Assembly (NCBI GenBank): GCA_009792885.1
Contig: WMCF01000030.1
Coordinates: forward strand, 4,876,891-4,940,890
From: Eremophila alpestris peregrina
Lineage: Eukaryota; Chordata; Aves; Passeriformes; Alaudidae
Direction: 5' to 3'
Length of the DNA: 64,000 nucleotides
Below, piece by piece: positions 52,661 to 61,577 of the stretch. The notes beneath the pieces were generated by a model. It was not told the origin of the DNA. It saw nothing but the letters and a program-made list of their open reading frames with translations, and did no database searches. The position numbers and the translations under genes were made by a program. The stretch's first letter is position 1; every line of letters begins with the position of its first letter.

Positions 52661-53853
52661 GTTACAATTATTATACTATTGGGCAAAGCTGTTAATTTAT
52701 GTTTGAGCATCAGATCTGATATAATTCAAAGTTTGTAAGAGCTCACAGCTCATCCAAAGTATATAGCCCTTTATATCCAGCACGTAAATACTTGTACTAT
52801 TCTGAGAGCTATGTAAGACTTGATATTTAAAAATTGTTGTAGCATTTTGTTGTTTGCTCAGGCCCAACCTCATCTGCCAAAATCAGCCTCTTCAACAGAA
52901 AGTTTTTCCAGGATTCAAAAATCTTTCTCACACCGGGAGAACTGAGGGTGGGGAGAACGGATACTAAAATAAGTTGATATGCCTTTGATTGTTTTCAAGA
53001 ATTGCAAACATGCATGCAACTTATAATTAAAAATAAAAAAACAACCTAAAAAAATACCTTCCTAAACAAAGGAAGTGGAGTGCTTACTATGAGTTTCTCC
53101 CATTAAGCATTAGTGTGCTTCACTTTTAATATGGAGTTCTTTACTGCAAGACAAATGTGGCCCAGGTAACACAGGACCATGAAAGTAAGAACGAAGTGGA
53201 CAGCTTCTGTCCATTCTTGAATATTTCTTCTCAAGATTCATGTTTTCTGAACATTGCTGCAAAGATCTGACATGCTTGGCTCAACTGTTAATTTCACAGT
53301 CCTGTCACAGGAGCTTTTGATCCCAGTGGTTGCTACATTACTGTTCAGGGCTTCAAAAATCACCAGAATGTAATTGCTGAAAGAGAGGCACAAGCTTCAT
53401 TTTCAATTCTGACCAGTACCACTCTCAGAAGTGCAGGGATACTTAACAAAAACTCACTCCTGCAGTACTTGAACTATAATCAGAAATTAAGGAAAACTGA
53501 CTGAATGTGTTCACATAAGATTTCCACCTGATTTAAAGGAAGACAGGTGTGCTGTTCTGCGTGAACTTTTGAAACCAATCTCTAATTGTACTAAAGTGAG
53601 TTCCAATTTCCCATGAATTACTCCAATTTCCCATTAATATAGTAAGATATTTTCAGGGAAAGTGACCAAGTTCACACATTTTTGTGGGTCAGAATAATTT
53701 ATTTCTTCTCCATTTTCTGAGTACATAAGTGAGACATTGAGTCTTGCTCCCAGTGCCTGACGTTCCTAGAGTTGAAACAAATGTGTGCAAGCAAAACTGT
53801 CAAATACAAAAGAATGAGCTTTGTATTATCAGTAATGTTTCCTTTAACTGATC

Positions 53854-53886
53854 TAATTTCCTAACATATTTAATGTTAGGAAATTA
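53854..53886. repeat. Perfect 14-bp inverted repeat, 5-nt loop
   Basis: TAATTTCCTAACAT (53,854-53,867) is followed by the spacer ATTTA and then its exact reverse complement (53,873-53,886). It is an isolated hairpin-forming palindrome with no flanking element that I recognise. Confidence 0.9.
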
Positions 53887-54724
53887 TATTTCTAAAATTA
53901 AGCTAAATTTGACAGTGTATTTCTAAACAATGTTTTAATACAAATCTGTAACTGTATTGCAGCAGCCCATTGCATTTAAAATGCATAGAATTATACTTTC
54001 AAAAATAAAGATTAAATTGAACAGAATACTTTTGGTGATGCTAAACTGAGGAAATACAAAACTTTCAGTGCATGCCACTGTAAAACACAAACCCTTCTCT
54101 CCATTCCAGATTGTTTGGCTTAAAAATGTGATTTAGCTCACAACAGTATCATTGGATATTAACAGTCTTGGCTGTTAGCAAGCTAGACCATTTTATTTCA
54201 TGTATTCATTATGACTTTTTGACTCACAAAATTAGCCATCAGCATGCCATAAATCTTTGATTTGATTTACTAAGGCTCTTTAGCTTTTAACAGGACTATA
54301 TTTAGGCTCCCTGGACAGCTCTTTACTTATCTTGTCAGTGTTTAATATACTTTCATACCCTGAAAAGCAAGAGCAAAATGTCATCAGAAGGAAGCTCATT
54401 GTGGAAAGTCCACCTACTGGCTATTTAAGAGCATAACTAATATCATTATTTTATCCTGTAACTTTCCCTAGAAGTTTATAAAAAGACAGCTCTTGCTGTT
54501 AAGCATACATGAGTAAGCCTGGCTGGCTACAAACTGAAAATAATGGTGAATAACTGATAATAAGTTCTTCAGCGATTTGGCCAAATGCTTTCCTGTTGTA
54601 AAATGCTCTGGTTTAGTGAGTGAGCTTTTGATCAGATGTGAAGCAACTTGGGGGAAAAATTATTGTAAAATGGTAACAAATTTGTCAGCACCTCAAGTCC
54701 TCTGTCCATTTCTGGTCTTGTCAC

Positions 54725-55190
54725 TTCAAGAAAGTACATTCAAGTGCTGGCAGGAGTCCAGAGAAGGGCAAGGGAGCTGGTCATGGATTTGGAGCACAAG
54801 TCCTGTGGAGAACAGCTGAGGGAGCTGGGGTTGTTGGAGTTGGGGAAAAGAAGGCTCAGGGGAGACCTTATCACTCTCTACAACTGCCTGAAAGGAGGCT
54901 GTAGCCAGGTGGGGATTGGCATCTTCTCCCAGGCGACTAGAGACAGACCAAGCTGCACCAGGGGAGGTTTAGGTTGGACATCAGCAGGAATTTCTTCTTA
55001 GGAAGGGTGATTAGACATTGGAACGGGCTGCTCAGGGGGGTGGTAGAGTCACCATCTCTAGAGCTGTTCAAGAAATGACTGGACATGCCACTCAGTGCCA
55101 TGGTCTCGTTGACAAGGAGGTGTTCAGTCAAAGGTTGGACTTGATGATCTCAAAGGTCTTTTACAATCTCATTGGTTCTGTAATCCCACG
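54725..55190 (+). mobile_element. CR1 LINE, 3' fragment
   Basis: The plus strand carries the end of the CR1 ORF2 with frame breaks (QRRARELVMDLEHKSCGEQL, then LRELGLLELGKRRLRGDLIT) and then the CR1 3' region: the LFKKWLD-type block, AAGGTTGGACTTGATGATCT and a decayed tail near GGTTCTGTAAT. It is truncated at the 5' end, and both borders are approximate. The 3' region differs from the copies at 51 and 60 kb, which suggests another CR1 subfamily. Confidence 0.9.
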
Positions 55191-55928
55191 GATGATATTA
55201 AGATTAAAGATTCGGAAGATATGAAAGTAAGTGAAGTGTGAAAAGATAGAAAAATGTAACAAATTTCTTTGAGCACATCAAGTTCACCTGACTCACTGCT
55301 TTCAGAGAGTTTGAGAAAATAAGGATTAATAGATTTGGGGGTTCCAGGTGAATGCCAAACTTCACTATAATGAAACCAGCGTATTTGTATAAAACTTTTT
55401 CGCAGATTACTAATACATTTACTTACAATCTTGAACTCATTTATCATTGAAACAGCACTGTGAGTAAAGGTTAAATTCCAGTTTGAGCTAGGAGAGTTAA
55501 AGAACAAACTCATATTACATAAGCCTCTGAGGCAGAGTGCAAGCTCCAATACAGGCGCCTTACTACAGAGGTTTATAATTCAGTCAAGGACTTATCATTT
55601 TTATTATGTCAATAGATTCTATTTCTAATCCTGATTCATGTAATATTAGCAAACACACACAGTAGTTTTGAATTCTTTGCCATTAACTCTTGCTCCTAAT
55701 TAGATGCAGCTACATCGAGTGGCAATAGCCCAAGAGAATTTATGAACTTGAGATGTAATTAAACCTTTTTCATTTCTATTTTGCTCTAATGTAAGATACA
55801 GAGATCAGTACACAGAAAAAGGATCAGTTAGAGGAAAAAATAAAATGGAAATCTCAACTGCTGAGGCCCAAGGGAAAGAGCTGAAAGGCAGGAGGTACAA
55901 ATTAATTAATAGAAAGATAAATTTTCAC

Positions 55929-56056
55929 CTGAGGATAAAGCACTGGGGACGCTGCTCCTGGAATAGCATGTGGTAAGCTCTTTCAGCACAGGAAAATATA
56001 TGGGGGGGAAGTGAGGAACAAAGTTTTCCAGAGTTACTTAAATAAAGCTGGGTGAC
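55929..56056 (-). CDS. MYO16: Myosin XVI exon c: segment leading to the P-loop
   Basis: The exon has 42 full codons plus two bases. It starts with VTQLYLSNSGKLCSSLPPHI, continues FSCAERAYHMLF and QEQRPQCFIL, and leaves phase 2. The PPHIFSCAERAYHMLF part matches the Pro-His-Ile-Phe-x-x-Ala-x-x-Ala-Tyr helix found before every myosin P-loop. QCFIL plus the split serine completed by the next exon gives ILSGESGSGKT. The acceptor is TTTTTCAG and the donor is CAG|GTGAAA. The GTC at the start aligns with the class XVI reading after PIYSTM. Confidence 0.95.
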
Positions 56057-58676
56057 CTGAAAAATTGCAGATAATTAAAATGATTAATACAATTCAAAAC
56101 AATTACATTTCACCCCCATAATTTTGGGTCTTTAGTAAAGCTTTCTAAGCATTATGAACAGAACCTCTCTATGTATAGAAGTGATACCTTTAAAACAGCT
56201 ATGAAGATCCTAATTACAGAAAATAGGGCTTTAAAAACAGAAGGTCTAATTAAGACACAAAATGAAATATAACTAGAGAACTTAACAGTCAATACTGGTT
56301 TGTGCATTAAGTAAAACAAAACCTAGAGTAAGCTACTTTTAAATACCTTACATTTGTAGTTTTCCAATGTCTTGATTTGAAATTTTACAAAATGAAATAT
56401 GAACATCCCATGAAAAGTTAAAATTGAAACCAAAGGAATAAGTCATAGGGTAATTTATTACATGACAGAGCAGTCTCTCACAAATACTCTCTCTCTCCTG
56501 ACACACATAGCTGGCAACATATACTATCCTTAAAGCCTGAATAAATCCAATTATCTATTAGAAACCACTTTTTAATTTTTTTCTGAGGGTATCACCCCTT
56601 TCTGTCCCATGCCTGTCTTATTTATTTAGATATTTAACTATTCAATCCTGGAGTATCTACAACACTGTAGCTGAATGAAACCTCCATGATACATTCTCAG
56701 TCAGGCCTCATGGGCTACCAGACAAAAAAAAAGATTAAACACACAGCAGTTTTCCAGGAATCATTTCAGAATGTCACAAAGTACAAAGGAAAACCTTCAC
56801 ACAAGTATGATCAATGCAAGATGTCGCAAGTTTACGTATTTTTATATGAACTTCAAGAATATATTTTTCCTAATTGGGCACAAGTAAATTTTTCAGGAAT
56901 GTAACAAAGCAGCATGACCACAGCTCAAGCACTTCTACAGTCACTAAGATACCTTCAGAGTTGTACTTGCATGTTCCTTGTATAATGCTATTATAATGTA
57001 TAGTGTAGTTGTACAGTGTATTTCTATGTAAAAGTATAATAATATTATCATCTAACAATTGCATTGAATTTCATAAGAAGAAAAGTACATCAGTGTCCAT
57101 TAATGTGTGATTCCTTATGTCATCTCAGAGTGAATAATTGCTTATAAAATATTTAGTAGTATTCTATTGGAACAAAGTGTGGGCGGTGATTGCACAATAA
57201 TGAAATTGTCTAGAAGTTATAAAGAGTATTTTTTAAAAAAAGAAGGAAACATAAAATGTTACTCTTACTAAAAGATACATATAATATTTTCACTGCTCCA
57301 TCCTTGCTTTAAAAATAGTGTCATGTTCAATACATGTTTTTATTCCTTTTCCTTTTGACAGCTAACAAACCACATACCTGAAACAAAAATGCTAACTAAT
57401 GAGCCACATCATATAGCACGCCAGCATTTAGTGAGGAATGGACATCATTACTTTAACACATAGACCATCTAATACAGCAACAGCTAGGCTGCTGCAGCAT
57501 ACTGGAGCATTTCAAAAACAAAGTGGTTTTGCAACCACGGTTTCTTGATCATCTGGGAAATACCTGCTAATGCACAATAGTGTGCAGATTACAATGACAA
57601 AGTGAAAGCAATTATTATCCAAGGTGACCCAAACAATTACAGGACTAAAAGTGTCTCTTGATGAGCTTAATTAAATAGATATATCACAGAGAAGTAAAGA
57701 TACAGCAAACATTCAGGAAACATTATAATATGTAAACTCTTTACAGTTCTCTCTTGGTGCACAAAATCATGTATCTAATATAAAATACACTGTGACAAGA
57801 AAAAGTACCATCATCTAAAACCTTGGGGGTGATGGATGATTTCCACTTTTAGAAGTAAATTCAGACTCCTAATTTGGAATCTGCTGCTCTCACCATGAAC
57901 ATCACAGCATTTCTTTCTCTCAGATTTACTACTGTTACACAAAAAGCCACATGATGCATCAAACAGTCACAAATTTACTTACTAAATTTTTAACCCTTTA
58001 TAATTCTTGTAAATTAAACAGACAGATCTGAACATTCCCTATCAGGGAGGCAGAGCTCTGTGATCTCAGTGCATCAATGATAAGAGAGGAGGATAAATTT
58101 ACAGTTATACTAACATTGTACCTCTAAAATGTCGGGGTGAAGATGAAGGAGAGATCAAAACGCTTGAATGTTTTCCCCCAACTCAATCCCCCTTGCCCAA
58201 ACGCTGCCTGTGCCTGGCACCAGCCACCTCCCCATGCCTGACCCTGGGCAGTGCTCAGCTCTGGAGCAAGACAGACATTTGCACCCTTTGTGCACCATCC
58301 AAGGTTGCTATCTTCATGATCATGTTTTGGGCAAGGGGGTGAGAACTCAAACAACCACAGTATGAAGTTTGAATCTATTTCTACAGGTTTGACTGTGCTG
58401 GAAATCACCAAGGTGATCAGGAACTATTTTTAAACAATCAAAAGAGCTCCCGCTCATTCAAAGTGTTACCAAGATGGCTGTTTTACCAAAAAGACACAGA
58501 AAAAAATAGTTGTCTCTTGAAAGAAATTTTTAAGGTTTTGCGAAAATACTAAAACTAAGATGCTCCCCACATAAAATTGGCACATCTGTTAATTAATTTT
58601 AGGGGTTTGGCTGGTCAAATGAACTATGTGACTTGTGAAAAAAATATCTGCAAACTTTAGAAAAGAGTATGCTTAC
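56057..58676 (-). other. MYO16: MYO16 intron b-c (2620 bp)
   Basis: The donor is GTAAGC and the acceptor is TTTTTCAG. The sequence is AT-rich with no recognised mobile element. A slightly GC-richer patch at about 58,130-58,370 has no recognisable coding or repeat content. Confidence 0.9.
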
Positions 58677-58742
58677 CATGGTAGAATAAATAGGAAGTTC
58701 TTTAAATGGGTTAACAAGCAACAGTATATCACCAATGTAGGT
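58677..58742 (-). CDS. MYO16: Myosin XVI exon b: motor domain beta strands
   Basis: The exon has 22 codons, reading TYIGDILLLVNPFKELPIYS and then TM, with phase 0 at both ends. It follows TTTTTTTCAG and ends at ATG|GTAAGC. It corresponds to the conserved myosin segment Tyr-Thr-Tyr-x-Gly-(x)6-Val-Asn-Pro-(Tyr/Phe)-Lys-x-Leu-Pro-Ile-Tyr near the nucleotide pocket. The NPFK position has Phe in place of the commoner Tyr. Joined to exon a it gives NNNQIYTYIGDILL with no gap. Confidence 0.95.
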
Positions 58743-59071
58743 CTGAAAAAAAGAAGATATAATTGCTTTATTAAGTAATAAATTAATTTTTTAAGGAGGT
58801 TAATGGCTTTCTTCCAAAAAGAACTCTCAGCAAAGCCTCTTAAACCTTGCTAAGAACATGCTAAACATAATTCATGAATTCTGAGCTTTTAACTCCACAG
58901 TTTGAATTTGAGATCTAAATTTACATTTTGAACAGACTTAATTAGCATTTTTGTAATAAAACTGAATTCTGCATAGCTGAAAATTATGCTAAGAAAAATT
59001 GCACTACATATATTAGTGGTAGATTACTTCAAAGTTAATTTGTAACTTACCACTTGCTAAACTACAGAAAT

Positions 59072-59165
59072 GTCACAGAATCATAGAGGCTGCTGAGTTG
59101 GAAGGGAGCCACAAGGATCATAGAGTCTAACTCCTGGCATGCCTGCCACATAAACAAGCTCCTCA
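59072..59165 (-). mobile_element. CR1 LINE, 3' tail fragment
   Basis: The plus strand reads GTCACAGAATCATAGAGGCT and then a diverged form of the GGTTGGAAGGGACC block with the usual AGTCTAACTCCTGGCATGCC continuation. This is the reverse complement of a CR1 3' end, so the element lies on the minus strand. Only about 90 bp remain. Confidence 0.8.
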
Positions 59166-59399
59166 AGTGATTTTTTTATGGAGTAGGTGACATAATTTAG
59201 AAATGCTATAGCGGTTATCCAGAGCTGATACATTAAAAGATGTTGCTAGTGGGGTAAGATGGAGCAATTGATACATATATAAGTCTTTATGCAGGTGTAT
59301 GTGTATAGGAACATATGAGCATGCATCTGGAGGAACTATCCTGAGCATATCAGAAAGAGTAAACCCTCTCTAGTGATTGCATGTCTGCAAGATTTTACT

Positions 59400-60090
59400 A
59401 GTTCATATTTGGGGCTATTGATGGATGAGAGGCTGGATGTGAGCCAGCACTCTGCTCTTGCAGCCCAAAAAGCCAACTGTGGCCTGGGCTGCACCACAAG
59501 CAGCGTGGGCAGCAGGGTGAGGGAGGGGATTCTGCACCACAAGCAGCGTGGGCAGCAGGGTGAGGGAGGGGATTCTGGGTGAGACCCCACTTGCAGTGCT
59601 GCACCCAGCTGTGGGGTCCCAGCACAGGAAATACATGGACCTGTTATGACAAGATGAGGGCCACGAAGACAATCAGAGGAGAGGATTGGATCTCTGCTGT
59701 GAGGATAGGCTGAGAAATTTGAGATTGTTTAGCCCGGAGAAGGCTCCAGAGAGAACTTATAGCAACCTTCCAATACCTAAGGGAGCCTACAGGAAAGATA
59801 GGGAGGGACTCTTTATTGTAGTGACAGAATGAGAAGGAATGGTTTTAAGCTGAAAGGGAAAAATTTAGATTAGTGACTAGGAACAAATCTTTGTGACGGT
59901 GCTGAGGCACTAGAAGAGATTACCCAGAAGAGCTGTGGATGCCCTATGCCTGGAAATGTTCAAGGACAAGTTGGATGGGGCCCTGAGCTCAGCATCTTCT
60001 ACTGGAAGATTTTTCTGGCTGGGGCAGGAGGGTTGGAAACAGTTGATCTTAAAGGTCCTTTCCAACTCAAGCCATTCTACGATTCTATGC
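59400..60090 (+). mobile_element. CR1 LINE, 3' fragment, with internal duplication
   Basis: The plus strand encodes broken pieces of the CR1 reverse transcriptase C-terminus, for example GLLMDERLDVSQHSALAAQKA, split here by mutations. It is followed by the typical CR1 3' region (GAGAAGGCTCCAGAG, GATCTTAAAGGTCCTTTCCAACTC) and ends in TTCTACGATTCTATG at about 60,089. The copy is truncated at the 5' end and is not coding competent. A 43-bp direct duplication lies inside it. The 5' border is approximate. Confidence 0.9.
59491..59576 (+). repeat. 43-bp tandem duplication inside CR1
   Basis: Two identical head-to-tail copies of a 43-bp unit (59,491-59,533 and 59,534-59,576) begin GCACCACAAGCAGCGTGGGC. 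The unit is part of the CR1 sequence, so the duplication arose after insertion or was present in the source copy. The copies being identical suggests a fairly recent event. Confidence 0.9.
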
Positions 60091-61466
60091 ACTTAAGTGC
60101 AAGGTTGTAGGTCACTCTTGCTGCTTTACCTTTCACTCCATGTAAACAGCTGCTGCTATATTACACTCTTAGAATGCAAAAATTGACAGACTTCTGTCTC
60201 TGAAGAGGTCAGACAGCAAAGCAACGTGTGAACAGTTCCTGTCATGTTGTCTTTTTCAAGAGGAAGCATTGATTTGGGGAGAAGGAAAATACTGTTTTTC
60301 ATAGTAAATGTACTGGTTTTCTTCTAAAATGCATCAATTTATTTCCCTTCTCTCACCCACCCTGACTTCACTGTTGGGTTTTCTGGTGGAACAAAACTTT
60401 GCTAAACTTAGAAAAAACCCCATGAAGCAGGGAGTGTTTAGTGCTAATGAGGACTTAGAAGAAAAAGTCCTTGGGCTCCAATTCCAAGCCTAAGTCGAAG
60501 AACCAAGTCAAAATGAAAGCATCTTCAGCACTGATGCTAACACTCTACTGAAGAACAATGGCTGCTGTTGAGCAGAATACTAGTGATCACTGCCTACAAA
60601 TTCTATTAAGCTAAGAGAATTCCAGAGTACAAAATGCTTTCAGGTAAAATCTTCAGGATCTTAAAATAAATTACTTCCTCTGTGGATTTCCACAAATTCA
60701 GTTAAAATGATCTTGTATCTTTGAAAGTGAGATAAAGAAAAATAAATACTCATATAATGAGTATTTTTTTAGCATTTGATCCATCATTCCAAACCCCAGA
60801 ATTTTTTTACCATTGCATGCCACAACACCTAAAACTGAAGTTCCCATAATTTCAAGTGGATTCACAGCAACATAACAGTTTTAGTCTAAATAGTGTAATC
60901 AACTTATAAATTTAAAAATAATGCCCATGTTTCACATTTACATTCCACTCAGCTGTTCAATAAGTTATTACTAACTTATGGGTAAGATATGGACAGGGAT
61001 ACAAAAATTTCTTTTGGTATCTAGATGATTAACATTTCAATATAATTATTTCTCTGATGCTGGAAATTATTAATTAAATCTCCCATGGTGAATTCTAAGC
61101 TGTTTAAATCTAAATTTCTTTTATATTTCCAATAATCATGCTGTATTAAATTAACATAGTGTTGAAAATGGAAGGCTCTTTTGGTGGTTTGAGAAGGACT
61201 CAAACAACTTATTTCCTCTGTGAAAAAAACATATAAATTTCATTCAAACCTGTCTGAAGTTATACTCAATTTTTTATTTCTACTTTTCCTACACAAATTT
61301 GCAGAATTGCAGGGCTTACACACACACATTAACGTGCTCTCATTCATTTAAAACTAGTCATGAGTTCAGGGCAAACTACTGTCCAGTAATTATGACAGTA
61401 ATCCTATTTTTCCTATTGCCTCTTTGGTCTTTTTTTGATAGCTTAGATAGGGGATTAGCAACTCAC

Positions 61467-61577
61467 ATATATCTGATTGTTGTTGAAACGCTTCTGAATC
61501 TCGTACAGCAGGCTGCTGTCTGTCAGCTCACTCAGGGAAGCCAGGTCATCATTTGGAGCTGGAGGCATTAGCTTGAT
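61467..61577 (-). CDS. MYO16: Myosin XVI exon a: start of the motor domain
   Basis: This exon encodes 37 codons, running from IKLMPPAPNDDL to EIQKRFNNNQIY. It starts in phase 0 after a CTAG acceptor and ends in phase 0 at a GTGAGT donor. KLMPPAPNDDL is the distinctive MYO16 linker that leads into the motor. The stretch LASLSELTDSSLLYEIQKRF matches the opening helix of myosin heads, where the usual form is a Asp-x-x-x-Leu-x-x-Leu-x-Glu block followed by Leu-x-x-Arg-Tyr/Phe and Ile-Tyr. MYO16 is an unconventional myosin of neurons, with N-terminal ankyrin repeats that bind protein phosphatase 1 and a C-terminal tail that acts in PI3K signalling (family knowledge); neither of those parts lies in this window. 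The class assignment is firm because the neighbouring exons agree. Confidence 0.95.

Larger units (their letters stand above)
49254..55928 (-). other. MYO16: MYO16 intron c-d (6675 bp)
   Basis: The donor is GTGAAA and the acceptor is TCTTGCAG. The intron holds two forward CR1 copies (about 54,725-55,190 and 50,620-51,975), an LTR-like block (about 52,338-52,660) and a perfect short inverted repeat (53,854-53,886). The purine-rich stretch at about 49,620-50,010 is open in one plus-strand frame only because of its composition; I see no gene there. Confidence 0.9.
58743..61466 (-). other. MYO16: MYO16 intron a-b (2724 bp)
   Basis: The donor is GTGAGT and the acceptor is TTTTTCAG. The intron contains a small reverse CR1 tail (59,072-59,165) and a longer forward CR1 (about 59,400-60,090), both annotated separately. 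From about 60,100 to 61,460 I see only AT-rich intronic sequence. Confidence 0.9.

Noticed and set aside
2540..61577. Assignment to another myosin class (for example class III or V)
   Set aside because: The linker KLMPPAPNDDL, the SCFIKYFELQF switch I and MDGLSAEEKY are class XVI signatures, and no kinase-domain exon of class III is present.
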